Source of the DNA: Lysobacterales bacterium
GTDB lineage: Bacteria; Pseudomonadota; Gammaproteobacteria; Xanthomonadales; Xanthomonadaceae
NCBI GenBank assembly: GCA_015655355.1
Contig: JAATFG010000030.1
Span: 1 to 36,450, forward strand
Direction: 5' to 3'
Length of the DNA: 36,450 nt
Below, one piece after another: positions 1-9,874 of the stretch; the first letter of the stretch is position 1, and every line of letters begins with the position of its first letter. Made by a program: the position numbers and the translations under genes. Below the pieces are notes generated by a model. It made no database searches. It saw only the letters and a list, made by a program, of their open reading frames with translations, and was not told the origin of the DNA.

Positions 1-454
1 GCAGGTCGAGCTTGATCGAGCGCGCCGCCGGGCCTTCGCCGATCATGATGTCGATCTGGAAATCCTCCATCGCCGGGTACAGCACTTCTTCCACGACGGG
101 AGAAAGGCGATGGATTTCGTCGACGAACAGCACGTCGTGCGGCTGCAGGTTGGTGAGCAGCGCGGCGAGGTCGCCGGCCTTCTCGATCACCGGCCCGGAG
201 GTGACGCGCAGGTTGACGCCGAGTTCGTTGGCGATCACGTGCGACAGCGTGGTCTTGCCCAGCCCCGGCGGGCCGAAGATCAGCACGTGGTCGAGCGCCT
301 CGCCGCGCTGCCTGGCCGCCTCGATGTAGATGCTCATCTGCTCGCGCACCGGCTGCTGGCCAAGGTAGTCGGCCAGTTTCTTCGGGCGGATGCTCGCATC
401 CAGCGCGTCGTCCTCGCGGGTCGCGCTGGCAGCGATGAGGCGGTCGTCGGTCAT
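1..454 (-). CDS. ruvB: Holliday junction branch migration ATPase RuvB, 5' part
   Basis: Motor subunit of the RuvABC resolvasome: a hexameric AAA+ ATPase that pumps DNA through the RuvA-bound Holliday junction. About 151 N-terminal residues are visible; the rest lies beyond the left edge. The start [10 protein letters not shown] is followed by the conserved [18 protein letters not shown] stretch, Walker [10 protein letters not shown] at about residues 61-69 and Walker B LFVDEIHR at about 109-116. I chose the ATG at 454-452 because the alignable RuvB sequence begins there; no strong Shine-Dalgarno is visible upstream. It is the last gene of a minus-strand series yebC-ruvC-ruvA-kup-small membrane protein-ruvB, so ruvB is separated from ruvA by two genes. 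Identification is very secure. Confidence 0.96.
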   Translation of the reverse strand, partial: MTDDRLIAASATREDDALDASIRPKKLADYLGQQPVREQMSIYIEAARQRGEALDHVLIFGPPGLGKTTLSHVIANELGVNLRVTSGPVIEKAGDLAALLTNLQPHDVLFVDEIHRLSPVVEEVLYPAMEDFQIDIMIGEGPAARSIKLDL

Positions 455-508
455 TGGCGAATTATGGCGGAAACGCGAACCGGCGTCCCGATGCATTGAG
501 CGAGCGCA

Positions 509-778
509 TCAGCGCTTGCGGCGCAGGACCGTCGCCTTTTCGGCGGATTCGCCGCTGAAAGCAACGAACCAGGCAATCACCACCAACACTGGATTGGTGT
601 GCCAATAGGCCGTGGTCGCGAGGATCGCCACCAGCAGGCGCGGTGCGGCCAGCCAGCCCAGCCACCACAGCCAACCGCCCGTGGCCACCGACGAGAACAG
701 CAGCGTCAACCGCGGGAAGAGCGTGATGAACACCAGGAACAGCAGCCCGTGTGCGTGCCAGAAGTTATGCATGTCCAT
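509..778 (-). CDS. small conserved membrane protein between kup and ruvB
   Basis: A predicted inner-membrane protein of 89 residues with no function I can name. It begins MDMHNFWHAHG and has three or so hydrophobic stretches (around residues 10-27, 32-54 and 60-73), with a basic tail ending LRRKR. It is rich in Trp and Leu. It sits 24 bp downstream of the kup stop and about 54 bp upstream of the ruvB start on the same strand, so it is probably co-transcribed with them. A second in-frame ATG (residue 3, at 772) could be the real start. The clean hydrophobic pattern and tight spacing argue that it is real. Any link to potassium transport or to recombination would be pure speculation. Confidence 0.72.
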   Translation of the reverse strand: MDMHNFWHAHGLLFLVFITLFPRLTLLFSSVATGGWLWWLGWLAAPRLLVAILATTAYWHTNPVLVVIAWFVAFSGESAEKATVLRRKR

Positions 779-802
779 TCCTTTCGCGGGAAACGCGGGC
801 CA

Positions 803-2731
803 TCAAATTTCCACCTGCGAACCCAGTTCGACCAGATGGTTGCCGGGAATGCGGAAAAAGCCCGTCGCCGGCGCGGCGTTGCGATGCATCAGCGCGAAGA
901 TCTTGTCGCGCCACACCGGCATGCCGCGGTGCGCGCTGGCGACGATGGTCTCGCGGCTGGCGAAGAAGGTGGTGTCCATCGGATCGAAGAACGGGCCGTC
1001 GACGTCGCAGCTGTACAGCAGCGCCTGCGGCACGTCCGGGGTTTCCATGAAGCCGAACTTGATCACCACGCGGTAGAACTCGTCGCCGATCGCGGCGATC
1101 TTCAACCGCTTGCCCTGCGGCGCGTACGGCACGTTGAGCGTTTCCACGGTGAGGAACACGTTGCGCTCGTGCAGCACCTTGTTGTGCTTGAGGTTGTGCA
1201 GCATCGCGTGCGGCACCACGTTCTTGTCGGCAGTGAGGAACACCGCCGTGCCCGGCACCCGCACCGGCGGCGCCAGCATCAGGCCGGGCAGGAAGGTGTC
1301 GAGCTGGATGCCGTCCTTGCGGATTTCCTCGTGCAGCAGTTCGCGGCCGCGGCGCCAGGTACGCAAGAGGATGAACACCAGCACGCCCATCACCAGCGGG
1401 AACCACGCGCCGTCGAAGAACTTGGCGCCGTTGGCGACCAGGAAGCCGACGTCGATCACCATCACGCGGAAGCAGACCGGCAACACCCACCAGCGCGCGC
1501 GGGTCCACGTCGCCTTGGCCAGCAGCGCCAGCAGCAGGGTGTCGATCAGCATCGTGCCGGACACGGACACGCCGTAGGCCGAGGCCAGGTTGGTCGAACT
1601 GCGGAACGTCACCACCAGCACCAGCACCAGCACCATCAGCAGGTAATTGATGCCCGGCACGTAGATCTGGCCGATGGTGTCGCGCGAAGTGTGGCGGATC
1701 AGCATGCGCGGGATGTAGCCGAGCTGCATCGCCTGGCGGCCGACCGAGAACGCACCGGTGATCACCGCCTGCGAGGCGATGATCGCCGCCAGCGTCGCCA
1801 GCACGATCATCGGGTACAGCGCCCACTGCGGGATGCCGATGTAGAACGGGTTCTGCACCGCGTTCGGATCGCTCAACACCAGCGCGCCCTGGCCGAGATA
1901 ATTGAGCATCAACGCCGGCAGCACCACGCAATACCACCCGTAGCGGATCGGGGTCTTGCCGAAATGGCCCATGTCCGCGTACAGCGCCTCGCCGCCGGTG
2001 ACCGCGAGCACCACCGCGCCGAGGATGAAGACGCCGTGCCAGTGGTGCTTGGCGAAGAAATGCACGCCCCACCACGGGTTCAGCGCCTTGAACACTTCCG
2101 GGTCGTGCTGGATGTTGACGATGCCGATCGCGGCGATGGCGAAAAACCACAGCAGCGTCACCGGGCCGAACACCTTGCCCACCTTCGCGGTGCCGAAGCG
2201 CTGGCCGAGGAACAGGATCACCAGCACGATCAGCGACAGCGGCACGATGAACTTGTCCAGGTGCGGCGCGGCCACTTCGATGCCTTCCATCGCGCCGAGC
2301 ACCGACACCGCGGGCGTGATCACGCCATCGCCGAAGAACAGCGAGGCGCCGAAGATGCCGAGGATGCCGACCGCGTAGGCGAACTTCGAGCCGGCCGGCA
2401 GGGTGCGCTGGGCCAGGGTCATCAGCGCCATGATGCCGCCCTCGCCTTCGTTGTCGGCGCGCATGATGATCGCCACGTACTTCAGCGTGACCATGACCAT
2501 CAGCGCCCAGAAGATCAGCGACAGCAGGCCGAGCACGTCGACGTGGCTGGACGGGTTCAGCCCGTAATGCGGCAGGAACGCTTCCTTGAGCGTGTACAGC
2601 GGGCTGGTGCCGATGTCGCCGAACACCACGCCGATCGCGGCCAGGACCACGCCGCCCAGCCTACTGCCCTTGCCGTGCTCGCCGTGCGTGCCGCCGTCGT
2701 GAAGGTTGTCGCTGGAGGAAGCTTTGGACAT
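803..2731 (-). CDS. kup: low-affinity potassium uptake protein Kup
   Basis: K+/H+ symporter of the KUP/HAK/KT family in the inner membrane, taking up potassium when it is plentiful or at low pH. The 642-residue product has a short His/Gly-rich cytoplasmic start, then the family signature [14 protein letters not shown] at about residues 34-47, about a dozen hydrophobic segments containing [11 protein letters not shown] and [16 protein letters not shown], and a soluble C-terminal domain ending [15 protein letters not shown] chose MSKASSSDN at 2731 because upstream in-frame codons give non-homologous sequence that overlaps ruvA. The start lies 34 bp after the ruvA stop, so the gene is probably read through from ruvCA. 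Placement of a potassium transporter inside the ruv cluster is the only oddity. Confidence 0.96.
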   Translation of the reverse strand: MSKASSSDNLHDGGTHGEHGKGSRLGGVVLAAIGVVFGDIGTSPLYTLKEAFLPHYGLNPSSHVDVLGLLSLIFWALMVMVTLKYVAIIMRADNEGEGGIMALMTLAQRTLPAGSKFAYAVGILGIFGASLFFGDGVITPAVSVLGAMEGIEVAAPHLDKFIVPLSLIVLVILFLGQRFGTAKVGKVFGPVTLLWFFAIAAIGIVNIQHDPEVFKALNPWWGVHFFAKHHWHGVFILGAVVLAVTGGEALYADMGHFGKTPIRYGWYCVVLPALMLNYLGQGALVLSDPNAVQNPFYIGIPQWALYPMIVLATLAAIIASQAVITGAFSVGRQAMQLGYIPRMLIRHTSRDTIGQIYVPGINYLLMVLVLVLVVTFRSSTNLASAYGVSVSGTMLIDTLLLALLAKATWTRARWWVLPVCFRVMVIDVGFLVANGAKFFDGAWFPLVMGVLVFILLRTWRRGRELLHEEIRKDGIQLDTFLPGLMLAPPVRVPGTAVFLTADKNVVPHAMLHNLKHNKVLHERNVFLTVETLNVPYAPQGKRLKIAAIGDEFYRVVIKFGFMETPDVPQALLYSCDVDGPFFDPMDTTFFASRETIVASAHRGMPVWRDKIFALMHRNAAPATGFFRIPGNHLVELGSQVEI

Positions 2732-2765
2732 GAGGATGTCGGATCGACCCGGGTTCGTCGTGGAT

Positions 2766-3356
2766 TCAGCGCAGCGCTGCCTGCAGCGCCTTGCGGATGA
2801 TGAGGGCGGCATCGTCGCCGGGCGCGGTCGCCGCGGCGGCCATGCGCACGGCTTCGGTCGGCTTGTAGCCGAGTTGCTGCAAGGCGATCACCGCCTCGGA
2901 TTGCGGATCGGCGGGCAGCGCGGCATTGGTTGCGGCGGAGGCGTTGCCGACGAAACCGTCCATGCGTTCGCGCAGTTCGACCACGATGCGTTCGGCGGTC
3001 TTCTTGCCGATGCCGGGAATCTTGCTCAGCGCCGTGGTGTCGCCGGCCTGGACCATGCGCGCGAAACCGTCGACCGAAGTGCCGGACAGGATCGCCAACG
3101 CGATCTTCGCGCCGATGCCGCTGACTTTCTGCACGTCGCGGAACAGGCGGCGCTCGTTGTCGCGCAGGAAACCGTACAGCGAAACGCTGTCTTCCTTCTG
3201 CGCGTAATGGGTGAACAGCACCACTTCGCGGCCCACTTCCGGCAAGTCGTAGATCGTGCTCATCGGCGCTTCGAGTTCGTAGCCGACGCCGTTGACGTCG
3301 ACCATCAGCCACGGCGGCGACTTGTACGCGAGGATTCCGCGCAGGCGACCGATCAT
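2766..3356 (-). CDS. ruvA: Holliday junction DNA-binding protein RuvA
   Basis: RuvA tetramers bind the four-way junction, hold it square-planar and recruit RuvB. The 196-residue protein begins [12 protein letters not shown] (OB-fold, residues 1-65), followed by paired helix-hairpin-helix motifs ([15 protein letters not shown] and [16 protein letters not shown], roughly residues 75-130). It ends in a small three-helix domain that contacts RuvB (about 150-196, containing [12 protein letters not shown]). The ATG at 3356 overlaps the ruvC stop as ATGA, which implies translational coupling, so I prefer it to an in-frame ATG four codons upstream. Length and motifs match the family fully. Confidence 0.97.
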   Translation of the reverse strand: MIGRLRGILAYKSPPWLMVDVNGVGYELEAPMSTIYDLPEVGREVVLFTHYAQKEDSVSLYGFLRDNERRLFRDVQKVSGIGAKIALAILSGTSVDGFARMVQAGDTTALSKIPGIGKKTAERIVVELRERMDGFVGNASAATNAALPADPQSEAVIALQQLGYKPTEAVRMAAAATAPGDDAALIIRKALQAALR

Positions 3357-3874
3357 TTCCGGCTCCACGCCGCGCGCGCATCGATGCCGATGCGGTTGGC
3401 GGTGGCGCGCACGTGCGCATGGGTGATGGCGACGGCGAGCGCGTCGGCGGCATCGGCCTGCAGCTTGCCTTTCAGGTTGAGCATCAAGCCGACCATGTGC
3501 TGCACCTGGGTTTTCTCCGCGCTGCCCTTTCCGACCAGCGCCAGTTTGATCTCTTTCGCCGCGTATTCGTGCACCGGCAAATCGCGCAGGACCACCGCGC
3601 TGATCGCGGTGCCGCGCGCCTGGCCGAGTTTCAGCGCCGAATCGGCGCTCTTGCCGACGAACACCTTTTCGATCGCCACTTCGTCGGGCCTGTATTGCTC
3701 GATCAATCCGCCCAGGCCCTGCAACAGCAACTTCAAGCGCTGCGGGAAATCTTCCGCGTCAAGCAGCACCAGCGGCTGATGGTGCACATGCGTGGTGCGT
3801 CCGCCGGCATCGACATCGATGATGCCCACGCCGGTTCGCTGCGAACCGGGATCGATGCCGAGGATGCGGGTCAT
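3353..3874 (-). CDS. ruvC: crossover junction endodeoxyribonuclease RuvC
   Basis: Holliday-junction resolvase that cuts two opposing strands symmetrically in a metal-dependent reaction. The product is 173 residues, normal for the family. The RNase H-like fold begins [15 protein letters not shown]. The acidic catalytic residues are all present: Asp8 (GIDPG), Glu69 (AIEKVFVG), and Asp141 and Asp144 ([12 protein letters not shown]). It is separated from yebC by 18 bp and overlaps ruvA by 4 bp, so yebC-ruvC-ruvA looks like one transcript, an arrangement common in proteobacteria. Confidence 0.97.
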   Translation of the reverse strand: MTRILGIDPGSQRTGVGIIDVDAGGRTTHVHHQPLVLLDAEDFPQRLKLLLQGLGGLIEQYRPDEVAIEKVFVGKSADSALKLGQARGTAISAVVLRDLPVHEYAAKEIKLALVGKGSAEKTQVQHMVGLMLNLKGKLQADAADALAVAITHAHVRATANRIGIDARAAWSRK

Positions 3875-3892
3875 GTGGGTTGCGCGGCGCGC

Positions 3893-4624
3893 TTATTTGT
3901 ACGCGTCGGCGCCGAGTTCGGCGTTGGAATACACGTTCTGCACGTCGTCCATGTCTTCCAGCCAGCCGAGCAGCTTGGCGACCTGCTGCGCGGCCTCGCC
4001 TTCGACCTTGACGTCGTTGTCGGCGCGGAAGGTCACCTCGGCGATTTCCGCCTTCAACCCGGCCTTTTCCAGCGCGGCCTTGACCTCGTCGAACGATTCC
4101 GGCGCGGCGATCACGTCGATGCTGCCGTCGTCGGGATAGACCACGATGTCGTCGGCGCCGGCCTCGATCGCCGCTTCGGTGATCTTCTCCTCGTCGCTGC
4201 CCGCGCCGAAGGTGACCACGCCGAGCTTCCTGAACATGAAGGCCACCGAGCCTTCGGTGCCGAGGTTGCCGCCGTTCTTGCTGAAGGCGTGGCGCACGTC
4301 GGCGACGGTGCGCACGCGGTTGTCGGTGAGGCAATCGACGATCACCGCGACGCCGCCGGGCGCGTAGCCTTCGTAGCGGATTTCCTCGTATTCGACGCCT
4401 TCCAGCTCGCCGGTCGCCTTCTTGATCGCGCGCTCGATGGTGTCCTTGGGCATGTTCAGCGACAGGCCCTTGTCGATCGCCGTGCGCAGCGCCGGGTTGT
4501 TGGCCGGGTCCGGCACGCCCTTGCGCGCGGCCACGGAAATCTCGCGGATGATCTTGGTGAAAATCTTGCCGCGCTTGGCGTCACTGGCGTTCTTGCGCGC
4601 TTCGATGGAGGGACCACGACCCAT
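3893..4624 (-). CDS. yebC: YebC/PmpR family regulatory protein
   Basis: Member of the YebC/PmpR family. Family members have been described as DNA-binding regulators and, more recently, as translation factors that help ribosomes through difficult sequences; which applies here cannot be told from sequence. The 243-residue protein begins [20 protein letters not shown], followed by the conserved [13 protein letters not shown] and a central [20 protein letters not shown] segment, giving the usual three-domain layout. I chose the ATG at 4624 because family homology begins exactly there; the upstream in-frame extension is not family-like. It heads the yebC-ruvC-ruvA group. Confidence 0.93.
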   Translation of the reverse strand: MGRGPSIEARKNASDAKRGKIFTKIIREISVAARKGVPDPANNPALRTAIDKGLSLNMPKDTIERAIKKATGELEGVEYEEIRYEGYAPGGVAVIVDCLTDNRVRTVADVRHAFSKNGGNLGTEGSVAFMFRKLGVVTFGAGSDEEKITEAAIEAGADDIVVYPDDGSIDVIAAPESFDEVKAALEKAGLKAEIAEVTFRADNDVKVEGEAAQQVAKLLGWLEDMDDVQNVYSNAELGADAYK

Positions 4625-4706
4625 GCTTGTCTCTTTGCCGGCTTGTTGCGAAGTGCAAATTTTAACCCATCGTTCAGTGACCTGCGTCAACCGGGCCGCG
4701 GGCGGG

Positions 4707-5345
4707 TCATTGCTCGCGGGAAAACCGCCCTTCGCGCAGGAAATGCTCGGCCTGCGCCGCCGCTTCCGGCGAGAACACCAGCCCGGAATGGCTGGCGCCG
4801 ATGACGATGTGGTCGGCCAGCCCCGGCAGCCGGGTCTCGGCCACGTTCACGGTGCCGTCGGAAGGCTCGTCGCCCGCTGCCGACAGGCCCGCCAGCAGCC
4901 GCCCCATGCCGCGTTCGATGTCGCCGGCGATCATCCCGGCCTGCGCGTGCCCGTTCCATTCGCCGAGGCCTTCGAGCAGCAAGTCCGCGCTGCGCCCGAG
5001 CAGCTGCCGGCCGAAGAAACTGTCGGCCAGCTTCTGCGCGGTCGCACTGCCGCGCAGCGGCGAACCCAGGCACACCACCCGCGCCACCTGCAATTCCGGC
5101 GCCTCGCGCAGCGCCGCCAGCGCGATCAGGCCACCGAGGCTGTGGCCGACGATGGCGTCGGCCGGGGTTTCGCGCAGATGTTCGATCAATTTCGGCACCG
5201 CCACTTCCGAGCCTTCGAGCAGGCTCGAATAGGAAAAGAAATCCGGCTCGAACCCGAGCTCACGCAAGCGCACGGCCAGCGGCCACAACCAGAAGCTGCG
5301 ATTGAGCAGACCGTGGATCAGCAGCACGCGTCGCGGTTGAGTCAT
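4707..5345 (-). CDS. alpha/beta hydrolase
   Basis: Probable cytoplasmic serine hydrolase of the alpha/beta fold, substrate unknown. The 212-residue protein starts [19 protein letters not shown], where the HG pair forms the oxyanion-hole loop. The nucleophile elbow GHSLG places the catalytic serine at Ser69. An Asp in EPSDGTVNV and the His in GASHSGLVF are good candidates for the rest of the triad. The lid is short and no signal peptide is seen. Its ATG overlaps the stop of the upstream LysR-type gene (ATGA at 5342-5345), so the two are translationally coupled and the regulator may control the hydrolase. It resembles small lipase-like or PGAP1-like hydrolases, but I would not name a substrate. 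Confidence 0.88.
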   Translation of the reverse strand: MTQPRRVLLIHGLLNRSFWLWPLAVRLRELGFEPDFFSYSSLLEGSEVAVPKLIEHLRETPADAIVGHSLGGLIALAALREAPELQVARVVCLGSPLRGSATAQKLADSFFGRQLLGRSADLLLEGLGEWNGHAQAGMIAGDIERGMGRLLAGLSAAGDEPSDGTVNVAETRLPGLADHIVIGASHSGLVFSPEAAAQAEHFLREGRFSREQ

Positions 5346-6259
5346 GCAAGTCCGGCTTCGTTCGGCAAGGGAGTGTTTTCGTCGCCGGCCTCGCGCTTGA
5401 GCCAGTCGATGAAGGCCATCGCCGCCGGGCTCAGCGGACGATGCGCGGGGTACACGATGTGGTAGGCGTAACGCGCGCGCAACGCCGGGCCGGGCAGGCG
5501 CACCAGTTCGTAGCGCTGCAGGTACGGGCGCGCGATGTGGGTGCGCGCCAGCGCCGCGCCGACCCCGTACACCGCCGCGCGCATCACATCGGTGCTGTCG
5601 TTGAACGTGTGCATCGGCGGCAAGGCGATCCCGCGCACGCCGGCGGCGCGGAACCAGTCGCGCCAGCCCTGCGGCGACAAGTCGGCGAGCAGCGGCAACG
5701 CCGCGATGTCGCGCTCGCTGCGCACGCCGGTTTTCTGCGCCAGCGCCGGTGCGGCCACCGGGAACAACTCGTCGTCCATCAGATGCTGCACGGCCAGGCC
5801 CGGCCACACGCCTTCGCCATAGCGGATGCCGAGATCGGGGCCGCCCTCCTCGAAGCGCGAAAACGCGCTGTCGGTCTGGATGTCCAGGCGCACGTGCGGA
5901 TGCGCCGCGCAGAACCGCGGCAGCCGCGGCAACAGCCAGCAATACGACAACGAACGCAGCGTGGTGAGGCGCAACGGCACGGCATCCGCGCGCGGATGCA
6001 GGTTGGCGGCCACCGCGGCGATGTCGCCCAGCGCGGCGCTGGCGGCATCGGCCAGTTGGCGGCCTTCGGCGGTGAGCAGCACGCCGCGCGCATGGCGCTG
6101 GAACAGGACCGCGCCGAGCTGCGCTTCGAGCTTGCGCACGTGGTGGCTGACCGCGCTGGCGGTCAGGTGCAGTTCCTCGGCGGCGTGGGCGAAGTTCTGG
6201 TGGCGCGCGGCGGCGGCAAACACGCCCAGCGCGGGCAACAGGGTCGGGCGCAACTTCAT
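5342..6259 (-). CDS. LysR-family transcriptional regulator
   Basis: DNA-binding regulator of 305 residues. An N-terminal winged helix-turn-helix (about residues 1-65, including ALGVFAAAARHQNFAHAAEE and LTASAVSHHVRKLE) is followed by a periplasmic-binding-protein-like effector domain. The HTH wording and the effector part (RYGEGVWPGL, HTFNDSTDVMRAAVYGVG) resemble the GcvA/AmpR-like subgroup. The chosen start MKLRPTLL has no clear Shine-Dalgarno. The gene overlaps the hydrolase downstream by 4 bp and is divergent from the EamA transporter gene, with 159 bp between them. LysR-type regulators often control such a divergent neighbour, so either or both could be targets. Confidence 0.92.
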   Translation of the reverse strand: MKLRPTLLPALGVFAAAARHQNFAHAAEELHLTASAVSHHVRKLEAQLGAVLFQRHARGVLLTAEGRQLADAASAALGDIAAVAANLHPRADAVPLRLTTLRSLSYCWLLPRLPRFCAAHPHVRLDIQTDSAFSRFEEGGPDLGIRYGEGVWPGLAVQHLMDDELFPVAAPALAQKTGVRSERDIAALPLLADLSPQGWRDWFRAAGVRGIALPPMHTFNDSTDVMRAAVYGVGAALARTHIARPYLQRYELVRLPGPALRARYAYHIVYPAHRPLSPAAMAFIDWLKREAGDENTPLPNEAGLA

Positions 6260-6418
6260 CGCAAGGCATGAACCAGATTTGTGGCTTGCCGCAATACTAC
6301 GCGCTTGTCGCGCCCACTCCGGAAACGGATGCTGCAAGCGCAACGCAAGATCCGGATGGCGCGGCGCGAACCGCGCCGGCACTCTTGCCCGCGTCCCTTC
6401 TCCCGCCAGCGCATGCCG
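6260..6418. promoter_or_regulatory. divergent intergenic region between lysR-type gene and EamA transporter
   Basis: This 159-bp gap separates divergently transcribed regulator and transporter genes and must hold at least one promoter, probably two. A GCAAG/CTTGC pair (6261-6265 and 6285-6289) is the only inverted repeat I see. It lies almost on the regulator's start codon, so its role as an operator is doubtful. No convincing -35/-10 pair was found by eye. Confidence 0.35.
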
Positions 6419-7306
6419 ATGAACTCCACGCCAACCGCTTCCGCACTTTCCTCCAGTCGCGACTGGCGCACATCGGCCGAACTGCTGTTCCTCGGCATCG
6501 TCTGGGGCTGCTCGTTCCTGTTCATGCGCGTGGCCGCGCCGGCGTTCGGGCCGCAGGCGCTGGTCGAGGTACGCCTGACCCTGGGTGCGCTGGTGCTGCT
6601 GCCGTTCCTGTGGCGGGCGCGGGCGCAGTTCCCGCTGCGGCGCTGGCCGGTACTGGCCGGCATCGCCCTGTTGAATTCGGTGCTGCCGTTCTTGCTGTTC
6701 GCATGGGCGGCGCAGCGCGCGCCGGCGGCGATCGGCGCGGTCACCAACGCGATGACGGTGTTGTTCACCGCGCTGGTGTCGTTCGCGTTCTACGGCGAGA
6801 AGATCGGCGCGCGCCGCGCCGTCGCGCTGCTGGTCGGCTTCATCGGCGTGCTGGTGCTGGCGCTGGGCAAGGCCGGCGGGCTGAGCGTCGGCCCGGCCGC
6901 GCTGGCTGGCGCCACCGCCTCGCTGTGCTACGGCGTCGGCTACAACCTGGTGAAGCGGCACATGGCCGATTTGCCGCCAGCCGCCGCCGCGGCGGCGACG
7001 CTGGGTTCCGGCGCGCTGTTGCTGGCACCGCTGGCGTGGCACTTCTGGCCGCACGCGCTGCCGCCGGCGCGCGCATGGGGCTGCGTGGCGGGACTGGGCG
7101 TGGTCTGCACCGGACTGGCCTATCTGCTGTATTACCGGCTGATCCAGCGCATCGGCCCGGCACGCGCATCGACCGTGACCTACCTGATTCCGGTGTTCGG
7201 CACACTGCTGGCGTGGCTGGTACTGGGCGAACCGCTGACCTGGACGGTGCTGCTGGCCGGCGCGTTGATCCTGGGCAGCGTGGCCTTCAGCCAGCGCGCA
7301 GGTTGA
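6419..7306 (+). CDS. EamA/DMT superfamily transporter
   Basis: Inner-membrane exporter of the drug/metabolite transporter superfamily, about 295 residues with ten predicted membrane helices in two EamA repeats. The first repeat begins ELLFLGIVWGCSFLFMRVA, the second AALAGATASLCYGVGYNLVK; the second ends in the familiar STVTYLIPVFGTLLAWLVLG. Substrates of this family range from amino acids to purines and drugs and cannot be assigned here. I prefer the ATG at 6419 (MNSTPTASA); an ATG two codons earlier (6413) is equally possible, and neither has a clear ribosome-binding site. The gene is divergent from the LysR-type regulator. Its last 20 bp overlap the convergent GNAT gene. Confidence 0.9.
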   Translation: MNSTPTASALSSSRDWRTSAELLFLGIVWGCSFLFMRVAAPAFGPQALVEVRLTLGALVLLPFLWRARAQFPLRRWPVLAGIALLNSVLPFLLFAWAAQRAPAAIGAVTNAMTVLFTALVSFAFYGEKIGARRAVALLVGFIGVLVLALGKAGGLSVGPAALAGATASLCYGVGYNLVKRHMADLPPAAAAAATLGSGALLLAPLAWHFWPHALPPARAWGCVAGLGVVCTGLAYLLYYRLIQRIGPARASTVTYLIPVFGTLLAWLVLGEPLTWTVLLAGALILGSVAFSQRAG

Positions 7307-7817
7307 GCGGCGCACGACGCAGGATGAATTCGTCGTCGAGCGTTCGCCCGACCGGGAATTCGTAACCGCCGACTTGCTCGAAGCCGCGACGCGCGTAAAA
7401 ACGCTGCGCGCCGAAATTGCGCGACCACACGCCGATCCAGAGCGTGCGCGACCCGTCTTTTTGCAGCCATTGCATCGCCACGTCGAACAGCTTGCCGCCC
7501 CAGCCGCCGTTGTGGCATTCACGCAGCAGGTACAGGCGTTTCAGTTCGCCGTCGCCCGCTTGCGCATCGGCGTGCGGCAACGTGTTCGGACCGGCGAAGG
7601 CATGGCCGAGCGCACGACCGTCATCGGTTTGCAGCAGCCACATCGCCTTGCGCGGATCGGCCAGGTCGCGCTCGAAATTCACCAGCGCGTAGCTGTCGCG
7701 CAGGAAGAAATCGAGGTCTTCCGGCGGATACAGATGGCCGAAGGTTTCAGTGAACGTGGACGCCGCCAGCGCTTGCAGCGTGGCGGCGTCTTCATGCGTG
7801 GCGCGACGGATCAGCAT
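7287..7817 (-). CDS. GNAT-family N-acetyltransferase
   Basis: Predicted acetyl-CoA-dependent acetyltransferase of 176 residues, substrate unknown. It begins MLIRRATHEDAATLQAL, has the core strand and motif A region ELKRLYLLRECHNGGWGGKL (about residues 91-110, where GGWGGK stands in for the usual Q/RxxGxG/A loop), and ends with the family's ARRGFEQVGGYEFPVG motif B region. The substrate half contains TETFGHLYPPEDLDFFL, also seen in many uncharacterised GNATs. It lies 17 bp downstream of the small acidic protein gene and its 3' end overlaps the EamA gene by 20 bp in convergent orientation. Confidence 0.9.
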   Translation of the reverse strand: MLIRRATHEDAATLQALAASTFTETFGHLYPPEDLDFFLRDSYALVNFERDLADPRKAMWLLQTDDGRALGHAFAGPNTLPHADAQAGDGELKRLYLLRECHNGGWGGKLFDVAMQWLQKDGSRTLWIGVWSRNFGAQRFYARRGFEQVGGYEFPVGRTLDDEFILRRAPLNLRAG

Positions 7818-7834
7818 GCAAGGACGAACGGCGA

Positions 7835-8062
7835 TTACTCGTCTTCGTCCTCGCCGCCTTCTTCGCCTTCCTCGTACTCGTAGTCCTCGTCGCCGAAATC
7901 TTCGCCGTCCCAGCGGCCTTCGGGATCGGGCACGAAGGCCAGCGACGGCCCGACCAGCACCAGCCAGCCGCCGAACACGCGCGCACGCTGGCTGATGACG
8001 ACACCGGTACCGCCTTCGTTGCCGAGGGCTTCCCATTCCAGGTTGAAAGGCGCTTCGCTCAT
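7835..8062 (-). CDS. small protein with strongly acidic C-terminal tail
   Basis: A 75-residue protein that I do not recognise as a named family. The first 50 residues (MSEAPFNLEWEALGNEGGTG onward) look like a small beta-rich fold, with GGWLVLVGPSLAFVPDPEGR. The last 24 residues are almost all Asp, Glu, Gly and Tyr, ending GGEDEDE. Such tails can bind cations or basic partners or mimic nucleic acid, but no function follows from composition alone. The gene lies between aspS (52 bp upstream) and the GNAT gene (17 bp downstream) on the same strand, so it is probably co-transcribed with them. Confidence 0.7.
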   Translation of the reverse strand: MSEAPFNLEWEALGNEGGTGVVISQRARVFGGWLVLVGPSLAFVPDPEGRWDGEDFGDEDYEYEEGEEGGEDEDE

Positions 8063-8113
8063 CGTGGTTTCCTCTGCTGGCGTTGGCGGGATGCCGCCGC
8101 AAGTGTGGCGCGA

Positions 8114-9874
8114 TTACTTTGCAGTTTGCGGACGCACCTGCACGTGGATTTCGGCCAACTGCACGTCCGGCACCGGCGACGGCGCACCGGTCATCAGGCA
8201 CTGCGCCGACGTGGTCTTGGGGAACGGAATCACGTCGCGGATCGATTCGGTGCCGGCCATCAGCGCGGCGATGCGATCGATGCCGAAGGCGATGCCGCCG
8301 TGCGGCGGCGCGCCGTACTTCAGCGCGTCAAGCAGGAAGCCGAACTTCGCCTCCGCTTCCTCGGCACCGATGCCGAGCAGCTCGAACACCGCGCTCTGCA
8401 TCTTCGGGTTGTGGATGCGGATCGAACCGCCGCCGATCTCGTTTCCGTTGAGCACCATGTCGTAGCCACGCGACACCGACGTCCGGGCGTGCTTGCGCAG
8501 GTCGGCGATGTCGTCCACCTTCGGCGCGGTGAACGGATGGTGGATGGCGACATAGCGCTTCTCTTCGTCGTCCCACTCGAACATCGGGAAGTCCGTCACC
8601 CACAGCGGACGCCAGCCGGCAGCGACGAGGTTGAAGTCCTTGCCGGCCTTCAAGCGCAGCGCGCCCATGAAATCGCTGACCTTGTTGTAGCCGCCGGCGC
8701 CGAAGAACACGATATCGCCGTTCTGCGCGCCGACGTGCCTGAGCAACGCGGCGAAATTCTCCTCGCTGAAGAACTTGGCGATCGGCGACGTCACTTCGCC
8801 GTTTTCGGCAAGCTTCGCGTAGGCCAACCCCTTCGCGCCGAACTTCGCGGCATGCGCGGCGTAGTCGTCGATCTGCTTGCGCGACAGCGATGCGCCGCCG
8901 GGAATGCGCAGCGCGGCGACGCGGCCGTCGGCATCGTTCGCCGCGGCGGTGAACGCGGCGAATTCGCTGCGCTTCACCTGCTCGGCGACGTCGATCAATT
9001 CCAGTGCGATGCGCAGGTCCGGCTTGTCCGAACCATAGCGACGCATCGCCTCGGCCCAGGTCATGCGCGGGAATTGCGCGTCGAGTTCGACGTCCACCAC
9101 TTCCTTGAAGATGCTGCGAATCATGCCTTCGACGAAATCCTGGATGTCGCGCTCGGTGACGAAGGCGAACTCCATGTCGAGCTGGGTGAATTCGAGCTGG
9201 CGGTCGGCGCGCAGCGCTTCGTCGCGGAAGCAGCGCGCGATCTGGTAGTAACGGTCGAAGCCGGCCACCATCAAAATCTGCTTGAACAGCTGCGGCGACT
9301 GCGGCAACGCGTAGAACTCGCCCGGATGCATGCGCGCCGGCACGAGGAAGTCGCGCGCGCCTTCCGGCGTGGCCTTGGTCAGGATCGGCGTTTCGATGTC
9401 CTGGAAATCGCGCGCATCCAGATGGCGGCGCAGCGCCTGCACCAGCTTGATCCGGGTGCGCTGCATGCGCTGCATTTCCGGGCGGCGCAAATCCAGATAG
9501 CGGTACTTGAGGCGGATTTCCTCGTTCGCGTTCTCGTGCGCGTGGAACGGCAGCGGCGCGGCCTTGTTGAGCACGACGATCCTGGTCGCGACCACTTCGA
9601 CCTTGCCGGTCTTGAGCTTGTCGTTGACCGCGTGACGCGGGCGGACCACGCCTTCGACCTGCAACACGTCCTCGTAGCCCAGCGCCTCGGCGACCTTGAA
9701 CACTTCGGCGTTGTCCGGCTCGACCATCACCTGCACGATGCCTTCGTGGTCGCGCAAGTCGATGAAGCAGACGCCGCCGAGGTTGCGGGCAACGTCGGTC
9801 CAGCCGGCAAGGGTCACGGTCTGGCCGATCAAGGCCTCGGTCACGAGACCGCAGTAATGGGTACGCATGGACAT
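8114..9874 (-). CDS. aspS: aspartyl-tRNA synthetase
   Basis: Class II synthetase charging tRNA-Asp, a bacterial-type enzyme of 586 residues. The N-terminal OB-fold anticodon-binding domain (residues about 1-110) contains [19 protein letters not shown]. The catalytic core has motif 2 with [20 protein letters not shown] (about 215-234) and motif 3 [12 protein letters not shown] near the C-terminus. The bacterial GAD insertion lies between (about 290-420). I use the ATG at 9874; the second ATG at 9868 (MRTHYCG) matches the E. coli start better and is almost as likely. An AAAGGA lies 9-14 nt upstream. The Leu in ARNLGG matches tRNA-Asp-specific enzymes more than those that also charge tRNA-Asn, but this is weak evidence. 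Confidence 0.97.
   Translation of the reverse strand: MSMRTHYCGLVTEALIGQTVTLAGWTDVARNLGGVCFIDLRDHEGIVQVMVEPDNAEVFKVAEALGYEDVLQVEGVVRPRHAVNDKLKTGKVEVVATRIVVLNKAAPLPFHAHENANEEIRLKYRYLDLRRPEMQRMQRTRIKLVQALRRHLDARDFQDIETPILTKATPEGARDFLVPARMHPGEFYALPQSPQLFKQILMVAGFDRYYQIARCFRDEALRADRQLEFTQLDMEFAFVTERDIQDFVEGMIRSIFKEVVDVELDAQFPRMTWAEAMRRYGSDKPDLRIALELIDVAEQVKRSEFAAFTAAANDADGRVAALRIPGGASLSRKQIDDYAAHAAKFGAKGLAYAKLAENGEVTSPIAKFFSEENFAALLRHVGAQNGDIVFFGAGGYNKVSDFMGALRLKAGKDFNLVAAGWRPLWVTDFPMFEWDDEEKRYVAIHHPFTAPKVDDIADLRKHARTSVSRGYDMVLNGNEIGGGSIRIHNPKMQSAVFELLGIGAEEAEAKFGFLLDALKYGAPPHGGIAFGIDRIAALMAGTESIRDVIPFPKTTSAQCLMTGAPSPVPDVQLAEIHVQVRPQTAK

Noticed and set aside
599-2800. A 733-codon open frame on the plus strand across kup
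   Set aside because: It is the complementary-strand shadow of kup: His/Arg/Gln-rich low-complexity translation with no family resemblance, while the minus strand encodes a clear Kup protein.
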